DNA from: Metarhizium brunneum
Lineage: Eukaryota > Ascomycota > Sordariomycetes > Hypocreales > Clavicipitaceae
Direction of reading: 5' to 3'
Length of the DNA: 64,000 nt
Assembly: GCF_013426205.1 (NCBI RefSeq)
Contig: NC_089427.1
Location: forward strand, 434,001 to 498,000
Shown here: piece by piece, positions 11,157 through 23,122 of the stretch
How the letters are laid out: the number at the start of each line of letters is the position of its first letter
How positions within the stretch are numbered: the stretch's first letter is position 1
Notes under the pieces: model-generated
The model's database searches: none
Seen by the model: only the letters and a program-made list of their open reading frames with translations
Told to the model about the DNA's origin: nothing
Program-made: the position numbers and the translations under genes

Positions 11157-12257
11157 TCACTTGTGCTCGTCCCTTGATTCCGTGTGAGCAGCCAACTCTG
11201 GCGCGAATGCTGTCCTCTGCAGACCTGGTGATGGATGACCAAAACTGCCGGCACCACTAAGTACGGAGCTGGCACTGGTGCGATGTGTATCAGCCAGTGA
11301 CGGACTAGGCTGGCCTAGCGACCACCGGGGGTCGGACGAAGATGCGGACTGTCGATAGTTGGGCGTAAACTCCTGAAGTTGGGGAGACCGAGATTGGGGT
11401 TGGCTGTGGTAATACTGGTATTGTTGAATGTCGGCGGGCAGCTCCACGGGCGCAGACGGCACCGGCGGCAAATACTTGTCGTAATTGTACGGCGCAGGCT
11501 GTCCTTGTGCCTGGTACATCTGCTGGGCGTGGTACGACGGGGAAGCCGGGAGTTGATATGGCAAAGGTTGTGGTTGCTGGAAAGCCCCCGGTGAACTAGG
11601 CATGCCGGAACTGTGGCTATAGCTCACGGTGCTGGTTCGATCGAGCCTGGACCGATCGTTGGGATTGATGGTTTTCAACTTGCCATCCTCCATCATAGCC
11701 TTGAGAACACCGGCATCGAGCAGCTCGGCCTTCTTGACGATGCGCTGGACCATGGCCTTGTTTGCGGCCTTTGCCTGCGACTTGACAAAGCTGACCATGG
11801 CAATGTTGCACTTGATTTCGATATCCTCGCGAAGGTAAAGTCCATCGGCCGGGGCCCCGAGGCCAAGCTCGCGCTGCTCGGGAGGCTCGAGACCGGGTTG
11901 GTTGCCGCCAATCTGGTACTTGGATCGCATATCGACGTTGAACGGGGCGTAGACGTGGGTTTGCAAACCCCACGGCATGTCGTGAAAGCAGCCGGTAAAG
12001 GTAATCTTGCCGGAGCCCAGGTTTCCCACGCCGGGGACAAACTGGATGCGCTGGGTGATCTCGTACCAAGTGCTGTAGAACTCGTCGGCGGCGGCATTTC
12101 TCGGGGCCGAGATGGGCTTGTGCTCGAGGACGAGCGGATTGAGGGTGATGACTTCGCTGTGCGAATGGAGGATATCGAGCGCAAGCTGGCGCGGGATGAA
12201 GCCGGGAATCGGGGTAATCACCGTAAAGACATCCTTTTTGCGAAGCATGTTGGACAT
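11157..12257 (-). CDS. DUF7053 domain protein
   Basis: Single-exon protein of 366 aa. The first 190 or so residues form a compact domain of the fungal DUF7053 type, starting MLRKKDVFTVITPIPGFIP and containing a conserved segment that ends in the words MPWGLQTH and YAPFNVDMR. From about residue 220 to the end the protein is low complexity and rich in Gln, Pro, Ser and Tyr, probably disordered. The function of the family is not known; its shape suggests a lipid-binding or START-like fold, but that is only inference. The gene stands alone, with long spacers on both sides. The start is the first ATG of the open frame, and a second Met three codons later would work equally well. Confidence 0.85.
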   Translation of the reverse strand: MSNMLRKKDVFTVITPIPGFIPRQLALDILHSHSEVITLNPLVLEHKPISAPRNAAADEFYSTWYEITQRIQFVPGVGNLGSGKITFTGCFHDMPWGLQTHVYAPFNVDMRSKYQIGGNQPGLEPPEQRELGLGAPADGLYLREDIEIKCNIAMVSFVKSQAKAANKAMVQRIVKKAELLDAGVLKAMMEDGKLKTINPNDRSRLDRTSTVSYSHSSGMPSSPGAFQQPQPLPYQLPASPSYHAQQMYQAQGQPAPYNYDKYLPPVPSAPVELPADIQQYQYYHSQPQSRSPQLQEFTPNYRQSASSSDPRWSLGQPSPSLADTHRTSASSVLSGAGSFGHPSPGLQRTAFAPELAAHTESRDEHK

Positions 12258-13379
12258 GGCCTGGCAGGAGATTGCTGGGGGATTCCGTGGGGAGGCGAAT
12301 GTGGATGAAATTTGGGATCCGGTCGCAGAATGCGAGGAAGGTGCGATCGCGGGGGTCTATTTTATGGTTTGGGCAAGAACCAACTTTAAAGGCAAATCAC
12401 CGGCCCAATTTTATGGAAGGGTCAGGCCCAGGTTTCAATGTTTCACGGCTGAGAAATGAAGTCCCCATGTATCAGGGCATCCATCTACCGCAGGCCGACC
12501 GCGAGTCCAAGCACCAGACGGCACCAGAGGGAAACACGCCCAAAGGCTTGACTTCAAGACGCTGCGGGCGAGGGCGTCAGCATGAATTGAGGAGCGGGGC
12601 TGAGTGCCATGCCATTTGATTACGGAGTAACCGCCCATCTTACCTGGTCCATTTCAGTTTTTACGCCAACAGCAAGCCAACGCCGCCCGGGCTCATCAGT
12701 GGCGCGTCCATCTGAAGTCAAGTCCCATTCAGCCTGTCAGAGCCTTTCCACCATCCGGAACCTTGGGCTGCCGATCCAGCACAGGCAGAAAGTAGGTGGC
12801 TTGTGACCAGCCAAGGCTCACCCAACCATGTCACCCTGGTGAAGTCCGGTGGCGGATGCTAGTGCCATTTTCATCTTGTCGCAAATTGAGCCATGCCATT
12901 GCTCAACGGCTGCCCGGGTGCACTTCTGCCGAGCACAGCCCGTCCGGCATGGACCATGATGGGCCGTGAAAACGTCGTCAAGTGTTTGCTCTTTCGGCAT
13001 GACGGGACAGAAAACCCGGAGGTGCCATTCGGTCATCACTGAATCTGACGGACTGCCCGCCGACGACGTAGGTGGATTTGGTTCCTGGCAAAGAATGAAT
13101 GCCACCGGCTAGTTCCATTTCCGGGCGTCGCCCAAGGGCAGGGACAAGGCGCTCATGATTGTCTGATGTGGGGAACAGCATACAGTTGATTGCGATGATG
13201 ATTTGGCAGAGTCTTGTGGTCGGCATTGAATACTTGACTCGACTGGAGAATCTATCTCCCTTGCCGAGCAGACTGCTCACGAGCCAGTTACCACCCAGAT
13301 GTTTATATACACAGAATGCTGATCCCTCGTCAGATTAAACGTTCTACAACTCTTTGATGTCAAGCTACCGACATATCCT
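12258..13379. other. Intergenic region, no supported gene
   Basis: Spacer between the start of the DUF7053 gene and the end of the transporter gene. It contains one copy of the dispersed word TACGGAGTA at 12621 and a few short frames without domains. The promoter of the DUF7053 gene must lie at its left end. Confidence 0.6.
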
Positions 13380-15532
13380 TTACTTGCTTTCCTCCAATCC
13401 CTTGCTACCAAAGTCCTGGCTTTCGTCTCTGCCCTCCCCAGCCTCCGTGGCCGCGCTACCATCACTCACCCCCATGATGGTAACTTGGGGAGCGTATGCC
13501 ACGCTCTCGTTCTCCCGTCGCTTGGGGGGGATAAAAATGTCAAATGCTCGTGGGAAGATGAGGCCCACCACCACAATGACCATTATCACATGTGCGACTG
13601 CGAATGCAAAGATGTGCAGAGGGTCCATCCGCAATTTGTAGAAAGCTGGATATGCGAAAGACATGATGATGGAAAGGATAGGACATGATATGTAGCGAAT
13701 GACGGGGGCCCAGAAGACGGGAATTCTCCAGTTCTTCCCGGTTGCTATGACCGCGTTGAGGTCGCGCGTAAGTTGATTGCCCTGTATTTCAAGCATGTCA
13801 TTAGAGAGTTATAAGGAGAAGCGGCGAAACATGAAATTGGCAAAGAACAAAAGCCTACCGAATAAAAAGCAACCCACCAAAACCTGCTTAGCCATTTGCT
13901 CTTGCCCCAGAACACTGGAGGAACAGAGTCGGGAGTCTTTGCAACAAGGACAGAAACCACCGCGCCGACAATGAAGAGACCGAATCCTACACCGGCTCCG
14001 GCAACTGGGCTTACAGAGTGGCCAACGGCAACGCCAAGCACCATGGCCATGAGGTAGCAACCTGTATATACCAAAAACGCCGCCCAGCCGACCTGTTTAT
14101 ACACATCCCTGTGTCTATATAGCGTGGTGCACACCATGCCCTCACACCAGGCAACAAACAGGAGTGAAAGATTGTTGATCCAAGTGTCCATGGCGTCTAA
14201 AAGATAGAAGCCAAAGGAAGAGCAGTACATTAGAGACAAGAGGAAGGAAATGACAATAACAGCGGTGGAGATGACAATTCGAGGAAACCTTTTACTCAGG
14301 TCCGAGTCACAGAGCAGCGTGACCATGGACTCGGTGAGGGCAAAGGCCGAGCTCAAGCCCAGAAACGCCAGAGTCAAGAAGAACAAGACTGCCCAGACAT
14401 TGGCCCCCGGCATCTCGGCAATAGCCAGAGGATAGGTGAGGAACCCGACGGAGAAGGTGGTGAGCTGAACGTCGTCTTGGGGCCGGAGGCCCAAGAAGCC
14501 GACGATTCCAAACACGGCAAAACCTGCCAGTATCTCGTACATAGAGTTGCAGAGGGAGATGATGACGGCGTCCTGGACGGCGTTGGAGTAGCGGCTGTTG
14601 TAGGACGCATAGGCCGTGAAGTAGCCGAAGCCGACGCCGATAGAGAAGAAGATTTGCCCGCAGGCCGCCTGCCATATCTGCCCGCCGGCCAGCTTGTCGC
14701 CGTGCCACTCGGCAAAGTACAGCCTCACGCCGTCTATGGCGTTGGGCAGCGACAGCGAGCGGCCCATGAGCACAAACATCATCACCACGGGCAGGCCCAT
14801 GGTGAAGTAGACGGCGCGGCCCGTCACGCCGACGCCCTTGAACAGGCAGAGATACACGGCCAGCCACATGAACGCGCACCAGCCCACTGTCTCTCCGACG
14901 AACCCAGTCCCCGGGTACTGGGTGTAGGATGTGACTGTGCCACCGCTGGTTGTGCCGGGAACGGGAGCCGCGTTGGCAATGACGTCTTGCGTGTAGAACT
15001 CGTTGCCGCGGCCTGTCCATGGCAGCGGGCTCTGGAAGGAGGAGCGAAAGTACCGCATTACCCAGCTCAGGATGGGCACGTAGTAGGTCGATACAATGTA
15101 TCCGGTTGTGATGACGCCGAAGCCGACGCCCCGGGTGTGCTTGTTGATTGAGTTGTAGGCGATGACGGAGCCCCCGCGGTAGGCTTGCCCGATGGAGATT
15201 TCGAGCAGCAAGAGCGGTATGCCTAGGAACAAGAGGGCGAGGAAGTACGGGATGAACCACTGGACGCCGTTGTTGGCGAAGACGACGGACGGGTATCGGA
15301 GGAGGTTGCCTAGGCCGACGGCACCTCCCTAGGTGCTCAGTCAGCATTATCGAGCGTTGAAAGGGTTTCATGGTTGGAGCGTGTGTGAAGAGTTGAAAAG
15401 ATTAACTGAGGGTGTGCTCACCATGGCTGCGAGCACGAATGCCGTCCTCGACGACCACACGTCACGCCCATCTTGGCCCTTTTCCGAGTCTGGCGCGAGG
15501 AACTTGAAGATGCTCTTTAATTTACTCGCCAT
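13380..15532 (-). CDS. SLC6-type sodium:neurotransmitter symporter family transporter
   Basis: Plasma-membrane transporter of the SNF/NSS family, about 660 aa, likely importing amino acids or related amines with sodium. Three exons join in phase 0: 15532-15422, 15328-13859 and 13781-13380, with introns of 93 and 77 bases (GTGAGC...CCTAG and GTAGGC...ACAG). The first splice rebuilds the signature of transmembrane helix 1, GGAVGLGNLLRYP, which forms the sodium and substrate site; here the usual WRFP is replaced by LRYP. About 12 hydrophobic segments follow, with a hydrophilic C-tail rich in Glu and Ser. The N-terminal part WSSRTAFVLAAM is typical of the family. Fungal members are poorly characterised, so the substrate cannot be named. 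A TATA-like TTATTTAAAC lies about 90 bases upstream. Confidence 0.9.
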
Positions 15533-15616
15533 TGTTCCTTGCAATGCGAAAGGTTCTAGAAAGACGATGGAAACATGTACGAGATAGTTACCCAGGGCGG
15601 GGAGGGTCAGATACAT

Positions 15617-15626
15617 GTTTAAATAA
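15617..15626 (-). promoter_or_regulatory. TATA-like element of the SLC6-type gene
   Basis: On the minus strand TTATTTAAAC stands 85 to 94 bases before the ATG at 15532. Position and sequence fit a core promoter element. Confidence 0.4.
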
Positions 15627-17057
15627 CGACATGGTATCCGACCTCCCGGTACGGAGTACTCGCCGGGATGTCGGCTCACGCGACCACAAGTATGGTGCTG
15701 GGATCATCCAGCCATGTTTCCATACCTCGTTTGCTTCTCTTTGACTTCTATGAAGCTAAACCATTCAGGAATGCTTCTCGAGCTGTGCCAAGCCTCGGCG
15801 GCTTAGGGAGATGACCAGCGCATTGCCAAGAGCGAGTACTGACTCGGGCAGACCTAAATGAGGTTTCTTGGCCGTTGCCTTCTTCATGCTCTCCATGCTC
15901 TCCCTGCTCAGTAAAATGCCCGTGGTTTCCCCATACCCCGGATGACCTCCACGGCATCTTGGGGCTCATGTACCGCATGGTGTTTACTGCCTTGAATCGA
16001 ACGATCGTGACTTGGTACCATTCAAAATGGGTACGCGGGCAAACACCGCGCACTTATATAGACAGGGTGTCTCGTGATTTTTGCAGCATCCTGGTTCACA
16101 GACTCCATCCATCACTAGGGTGCCTGCGTATCTATTATACTAGAGCTCGCTGGCTTATTTGCTCTCGGGCGCTATATAGACAAGCTTGGGATATGGAGAA
16201 AAGGCAGCAAAGCAGACGTATGACGCTCGATAGAGATCGCTTACATGGCCAAGGCGAGCCAAGACAACAGTAAAACGCTTGACATCTTGGTATGGAGATG
16301 GGTGGGCGCGTATCACGAATGGCATGGAGAGCCAAGCTTTCCCCCAACTCTATCCCCTCTATTCCGCGGCAGTTTTGGAGAAGTCATCTACAGGGATTAA
16401 CGCCATAGATTGACACAGCCATCGCCGCCAAGAGCCCGCTATAACAGAAGGGTCAACGGTTTGAGAACAGGAAAGCTTTTGAGTCGTTCCAGAATTATGT
16501 GAAGGGAGAGTTGTGATTAAGAGAAATAACAACAATTTGGACCAACGGAAGTTCCTCCACTTTTTTTTGTAACTGGTAAGCAACACGATAAGATACATTT
16601 GAGAAATTTCCACCGCATAAACGGGTGGCAAGGGGGGGATTAAGTTCAGAACGGTGTTAAAAACAAAAGTAGCAACAATCTGGTTAATCTCATATCTCCA
16701 GCGTTTTACCCTTCATCTGGTCAGCTGAGTACTATCCCAGAATTGACCTTTGATTTGTGGAGCAGAAAGATCCAGCAATATCGGTTCCAGCTTATAAGTG
16801 TGTCCTTTTGGTCCTGGTATTAAAGTACTCCAAGTTACAGCGATAGATATCTCTGCCCGGCCCTTAAGCTCCCCGGCACAGCCCTATAGCCGAATTAGTT
16901 CTACTTCTTTGCTAGTAGATCTGAAGTAGTTACAGACCTACCGACTAGCACAAATTGCCGGTTGGTTCTTGATCAATGAAAGAGTGACTGTTGCAGATTG
17001 AACTGCTCGAAGGCATAGATAATTAGAAGGGGTTTCTTTGCAGTCATTTTCGTTTTC
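15627..17057. other. Intergenic region, no supported gene
   Basis: Spacer between the transporter promoter and the 3' end of the NLR gene. It holds one TACGGAGTAC copy at 15650 and only short frames without domains. The last 400 bases are more AT-rich and probably include the NLR 3' untranslated region. Confidence 0.6.
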
Positions 17058-20000
17058 CTATCCCCTGCTATCCGCCAAGGGGTAGTTTGGCGGCCTTTTC
17101 TTCTTGATCTCCGCCACGATGTCGCACCGAGTATTGTCAATACGGCCTTTTCTTATTCCCCCTGGTTTGTTGACGCACAGGTAGCCGTCCTCGACATACA
17201 AGCTTATTTGGCGATTGAAGCTTTCTCTAAGAAGAGCTTCGTACATCAATGGCGCCTTTGGCCCACCTAGAAGGGTATTGTAAAACTCTTCGTGTCTCCA
17301 GAGTAGTGAGTCTGCTTGAAAAGTGACTTCCAAGTCATCTAGCCAGCAAGTCAGCACCTGGAAAACTTCATTTGGTAACTTTTTTAATCCCCTAAAGCCG
17401 TCAATAAGACTAAATTTTGAATCACGCTGCCATTTTGTAGACTTTAATGTTGCCACCGGTAGGGACTGGTCCATTTCCTTGTGCGAGAGTAAAATTATAA
17501 TAGCAGAAACTCTCGTGAATTCATCCTTGTCTTCCAGCAGATCTGTTAATATTTGCAGAATCGATGTAGGCAAATTTGGCTGGCGTTCTAAGCACCTGCA
17601 AACATCCATCCGCACGATATACGAAGCTTTAAGACCTGTTGCAATCACGCCCAGAAGATTGACATCCACAACATCGGCGGCAAAAAGGCCTTCTTGAGAG
17701 AAAAATCGGATTGCCTCATTTGATTCTCGTTGGCTCAGCCGCTTGTTCATGGTTAAATCTGCTACTTTATTTATGAGCTCGTTCAATGCCTTTGCGCTTA
17801 GTCCCCAACGGGAGAAAAGCCCCAGGGACTCGAAGGCAGCTTCCCGAACCTCTCTATTAGCATCCACAAGCCCTTCTGATATGAGCTGTTGGGCCTCTTG
17901 GGATAATTTTCGATAACATAATACTTCGATAGCGGCCGCTCGAAATTTTGCGTTTCCACTTCTAGCCATTTCCACTATTTTTCTTTGAATGTATTCCGGT
18001 ATTTCGGGATGATATCTTTTGAGGTAGATCACAGCAGCGTCCTTCAGTTCCTCTGCATCGCTTAGCTGTGTAGCTACCATTAGCAAGATTCTACCCGAGT
18101 AGAGAACATGAGGTAACTGTTGCATGACCTCCAAGCGAAATCTTGCCTCTTCCTGAACAAAAAGAGCTTCTAATTTCTTGAAGACATCGTCTGCTAAATT
18201 AGATCGACTGGCAAGAGCTATTGCGGCGGCCTTTCGTACAAGGACATCCTCGTCGCCGAGCCGCGTTGCCATTTCTTGTAGGATGTTGTCTGCTAAGCTT
18301 GATTGATTATCCAATATGTGAATCACACTTCTCCGTACCTCTGCCGCATCATCCCTCAGCCGTAATGATATCGCTTGCAAGGTTGTAGAGGAGAGCTTTG
18401 CAGGAGATTTCAACGCCTCGATTGCAACCCTTTGTATGTCCACATTCTCGTTTTTCAGTAGGATTTTTAATATCTGCTGAATATTATCCGGCCATTCCAG
18501 TTTCCTAGAAACGTCCATGGCAGCAATGCTGCGCTTTCCTTTAGTAAAACACCACGTTTCTAATTCATGCTTAAGCTCGTCAGGTAGGCTAAGTTGTTTC
18601 GTTATAGATATGATACGTTTAGCGGCTTCATTCATCTTGTGTAAGTTTATGAGCCGTGTTACTAGTACTTTCCGTTGTTGCGTCCTAAGCACTGCCATCA
18701 CGATGTCTCGTATACGCGAATCAAAGTCTGGATCTGTAACCCACGCCGTCCACTTCTCTATCACCCAGTCAGGTAGAGAAAGATTACGGATTAAAAATCT
18801 GGCAGCAGAATATCGCAAGTCTTCAGTTTCTGTTGGGTTCTCGACGGTCTCAACTGCCTCCCACAGGACATCTTCTGTGATCTGCCGATAATCATGGGGG
18901 GGAGCCCTCCAAAAGAGTTTTCGTATATCAGGAGGACCCTTCAGCGAAATGTCCCGCCGGACACGCACAGGAGTCTCTGCTTCGAAGACCAAATCTGTGT
19001 CGCCCGTGTAGTCTAATCCGAATATCAACCAGTTGCCTAGTCTCTCTTCTAGGCGCTTTCGAGTGTCTCGAAAGTCAAACATACTTGTATTACAAATAGT
19101 GCGGCCCTGCAAGTCGCTTGATATCTCACTCAAGCAAGGCATGACTAGTCGCTGGTGTGTTGGACCCAAAAGATCCAATGGTTCTTCCTCCACCATGTCG
19201 ATAAATTGCTGTGCCTGGCCGTCTGCATCAAGTAAACCAGCAACAAAACGCCAGAAGATATCGTAGCGAGCAGTATACTTATTCTTTCGTAGAAACACTG
19301 CGGGGAGGATTTGCGTTGTATTCTCAGTATCGAGTGAAAGTACCTGAAGAGGCCCTTCTCTCTCTTTCCACTTCCGTACAAAATATCGAGCTGCAAAGTA
19401 CTCTTGGAAAGTCAGATGCAAAAAGTGGTAAGACTGGTCCGCTGGATCCGATGAAAGACCTGGCGTTCGCAGAAAGGACAACGATGGCAACGTTTTATCC
19501 AGCATCAACTTTCCCCCTAACTCGACTGATATGCAGCCCAACTGTTGACGCGTAAAGTGTATTTCATCGTAGTATAGCCCAGTGAATGCAAGACACTCAA
19601 GAAAACGCAGCTCATTGCCAATAAAATTCTCAATTTCTCTTCCTATTGCGCATTTGATTTGCTCTGCGCTTATCGGCTGGTCATCATGTTTCTTGCTCAA
19701 TCTTTCGACGTCCTTTCTCCACAATTTTAGTTCGATAGCTTGGTATAGGCCGGTCATAGTATTTAGTACATGTCCATCTATCGTATCGCTCCATGTAAGG
19801 CAAAGAGCATCCAGTAGAATTGGGATGCGAATAAGACCCTGGACAAGTCGGTGCTTCTGAAGGAAGCTCTGAATATCGTTCACTGTATTTGGCGTGTTGC
19901 CTTTGTTGCCTTCGTCGTTTCTTGGATCAGTAAAGGCCATTTTGATGTACTCGTCTACCTGTCTCGGGTAGAAGCCTATCGTTTCCAATTCTAAATCAAG

Positions 20001-21836
20001 CTTCCGGAGCTCTTGGGGAAAGCTGACGCTTGGACGGGCTGTTATGATAACGTTGGGCCGATTTAATAGCCACCTGAGAGTCTTTCCCAACTCATCATCA
20101 CCTGCTAGAAAATTGGATACTTCATCCAAGCCATCAAGAAGAAACAAAGTTTTGTCACTCTCGGCGGCCACTGCATTTAACAGTGTTCCAGCAGAGTCCA
20201 GGTCACTGTCCGAAGAAAAAAACTCCCGATTAAATAGAGCTCTCATGTTGTATCCATCCGTGTCGTGTCTGCCCTTCAGATTTCGCAATGGCACCCAAAT
20301 GACGCGTTGGAACAAGTTTCTCCATTCGCTCAAAGAGCCATTAATAAACTCATGGACAATTTTTTTGCATAGTGTGGTTTTACCAACTCCAGCACGTCCG
20401 CGAATCAATATTCTTCTGGATAGTTTTAAATCTTTTGGTCCTTGACAGTGCTTGAAGATTGTTGATAGCTCGATTTGAAGGTGCTCTGCCGGAGTCTCAA
20501 CCCTCTGGCGGGCAAAGAGAGAAGGCACGTGCCGATCATTGGTGGTATCGTAGATATCGCTACCTTTTCCCAAAATAGCAAGATTAATATAACACTTTTC
20601 CATCGGCAACCTCTGCCCAGAGAGCCTTTCGATATTGAGGCGTCGCCCTCCCTCGCTTCGATATTGTTCGATAATTTGCCTGTCGACTCGATCTAGTGGC
20701 GTCTCCGTATTACGAATACTAGTCAAAATCTTCTGAATCTCTCCGGAAACCTGCATGTAGTCTGGACATTTAGGTTTGTTGAACTTGTTCATGCGGCCGT
20801 GAGGTCGTTTGAGCCGTTGACCCTCGAAAGTCCAACCAGCTGTTGCTGAGTTCTCATCGACCAACTGTCTAACTGTTAGTTGTCGCACAACACAGGAACA
20901 GGTGGGAAACCTTCAGGTTTCAAAATGTTTGACACTTGCCTGCTTGGGTCTGTAGAAGTAGAATCCAAAAAGCCAACAAAGAAAGGCAACAAGCAGCCAC
21001 GGGAGGATTGAAAGCCATCTCGTGGCAAAAAATGCATTCGTGGGTGGACTAGTTAACGCGAGAAACCTGTATGCTACTTCTCTTGTTATTGGCAACAAGA
21101 TCAATACTGACCCCCAAAGCGCAAATGCCCGCTTAGAGAACAGCCAAGCCATGTAAATTTTGCTGAAAAGGCTGATTCCTTCAGCTTCCCAGAAGGCACA
21201 GACTTCATAGCACTCTCTTGATTTTATGTCAATGAATCGTTTCAACAATTCTTTGGCGTTGGATTTTGGTTCGTTCACGTAGTCGATGAGGTTTGTTAAC
21301 GCCTGATCTCGAAACAATGCTACGGCTTTTAAAGCAGCATCAGGTACATCCTTGAAGGAAGTGCCTTTGAATGGCGTTGCAAGAAATACGATTCCTCGCG
21401 TCGCTTTTATCAATGTCTTTTCTCGGCATGTGTCGTCAATTTCGAGGGCTTTTATTAAAATAATGCCTCCAAAGCAAGAAGCGATAAAGAGGACTGGGTT
21501 TGCAGCCGCGCCGCGTTCTCGTTGCTCCAGGTGATGTCTCATAATGCGAAGGAAGCTCTGGGCGGACTCTTCGAGATTGGTAGGGGTAGACTTTTGGAAC
21601 ATTTCGGCCTCCCAGTTGCAAACGAAGATCCGTGCGTTGCCAACGTTGTGTGGGAGCATGTCCTCCTGCTCCAGCCAGTTAACATTGTTTTTCGGGTGAC
21701 AACGGTCCCTCCATGTCCACGTTTCTGGGGCTTTCGTATCTAGGCCATGGATCGCGATAATGTCAATGTCGGTCTCGATGTTACTATCGGGTGAAGGGTG
21801 AATCTGGGTAAGGCGAGCGTCTTTCCTGGAAGCCAT
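17058..21836 (-). CDS. NLR: alpha/beta-hydrolase (SesB-like) with membrane insertion, NACHT, HEAT repeats
   Basis: Two exons, 21836-20940 and 20864-17058, give about 1567 aa. The 75-base intron has a GC donor (GCAAGT) and a CTAAC branch before ACAG; exon 2 has no ATG of its own. Residues 25-225 are a lipase-like hydrolase (IIAIHG near 30, nucleophile Ser120 in IASCFGG). The usual C-terminal hydrolase segment with the likely catalytic His (RPHGRMNKF, about 321) comes only after exon joining. Between the two halves lie some 75 extra residues with two hydrophobic helices (about 237-253 and 274-295). NACHT follows: Walker A GRAGVGKTT (455-463), Walker B LFLLDGLDE (to 547), then IITARPS. HEAT-like repeats fill roughly 1100-1480. 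In fungi such receptors act in incompatibility or immunity. Codon use is more AT-rich than neighbours. The start is the first ATG; an upstream exon is possible. Confidence 0.9.
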
Positions 21837-22135
21837 TTGGATGTTTCCGTTGTCTCCTAGCAAAAATGAGGGATTCTGCTTTGATCATGTAGACGTAGAA
21901 GCGCATAAAGGATTGTCTAATGAAGCGTGTAATAGCGATGAGTAGCGAGCTATAGGGAGCCAGGTTCCTCGGAGGCAAATAATCATAACAACATTCATGA
22001 TGGGACGAAGGCGTGCCCGAAAGATTAGTCACTCGTTAGGCATCCAACTTCGACCACCAATGAGCGCGTTGTTTTGAGACAGCTGATGCCCAATGTGACA
22101 CTGCATATGCCACGCTTACTTCCCCTCAGTCGCGG

Positions 22136-22397
22136 TGTCACACAGTGAAGGCCTGTACAAAGGTATCGGACCACAAGGGTTACACAATAACAAAGAACAC
22201 GAGAGGCCGTAAACAGACCTTGAGCGAGCGCTGCCTCGGCCGAAAGCCACTAGCCCTGACCGACTTCTTGTATTTATAGAGACCTCCGGTCCCTTATGAC
22301 CTCTTAGAAAACCAAGGACTTTTGATACGTCATAGTCGATTATTAAACTGATACTTGAAACGGACGTTCCGAGCCCAGTTATCCTGCCCTTGTCACA
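22136..22397 (+). mobile_element. Solo LTR, family 1 copy A
   Basis: 262 bases running from TGTCACACAG to CCCTTGTCACA, so with TG...CA ends in inverted arrangement. The flanks are CGCGG on the left and CGTGG on the right, a 5-base target duplication with one C to T difference. It shares the core CCAAGGAC..TTTGATAC and GACTTCTTGTAT with copies B and C. No internal retrotransposon sequence adjoins it, so it is a solo LTR left by recombination. Confidence 0.82.
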
Positions 22398-22544
22398 CGT
22401 GGAGGAATAGGTGGAGAGGAATAGGTTAATATTCCTCCACATACGAAATAATAATTACCTACACGGTGATTCTTTCCAGACAAAGGAGTAATTCTTTTCC
22501 ATATTACAAAAACGGAAGGATGTCCGGAGATATACCCGGCCAAG

Positions 22545-22740
22545 ACTTTCATATAACACGACAATACGAACTGATCTTTGGGCTTAGCCATAATTACACG
22601 AGAGCTATAATCGCGAGGTTTATTATTATTTTATATATATAAAAACCTTTTAATATAAGAAACCAAAAAAAGCCAAGAGTTTTAATACTAGAGGCTCTTA
22701 TTAGATAAATTAAGTTATTACCCTAAAACTCGTGATCCCA
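22545..22740 (+). repeat. RIP-degraded repeat fragment, pair member 1
   Basis: The segment beginning ACACGAGAGCTATAATCGCG aligns with 23269 onward (ACACGAGAGCTATAGTCGCG). Both then run into an AT-rich stretch and a degraded form of the LTR core (GCCAAGAGTTTTAATACTAG here). Differences between the two are mostly C/T and G/A, as expected after RIP. Confidence 0.6.
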
Positions 22741-22922
22741 GCCCTCGACAAAGACTAGGGGTCTTACTGACAACTGTTGGAATTATTATCAGCAATAAGC
22801 ACAGTGGATTTTGGCACATTAATTGAGCAAAGTAGTGGTATTTGACATGTCAATCTGGTGATCTAGAATGAAGGCCCTGAAAATCCGGAAACTGGCCCCT
22901 TTTATACCTTGCTGGAACCCCT

Positions 22923-23122
22923 TGTTACACGGAAATGTTAAAGGTTACACAAGGGCTACAGTCACGAGACCTAGGGCAAAGTCCCTCACCAACTTCTTGT
23001 ATAAATAGACGGCTTTAGTCCCTCAAGGCCTTAAGGAAAACCAAGGACCTTTGATACCAAAAACTGTTATTAGTTGAATTGAGCTAAATTGCTCCAAGCC
23101 CTCTTTCCGAGCCCTTGTCACA
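22923..23122 (+). mobile_element. Solo LTR, family 1 copy B, perfect target duplication
   Basis: 200 bases from TGTTACACGG to CCCTTGTCACA. The flanking pentamers are identical, CCCCT at 22918-22922 and CCCCT at 23123-23127. Inside are a TATA box (TATAAATAG at 23000) and the family core AACCAAGGACCTTTGATACC. This copy defines the element ends used to find the others. Confidence 0.9.

Noticed and set aside
14307..15371. 354-codon overlapping frame on the minus strand
   Set aside because: Same strand but another frame of the SLC6-type exon; Arg/Pro/His-rich shadow with no domain.
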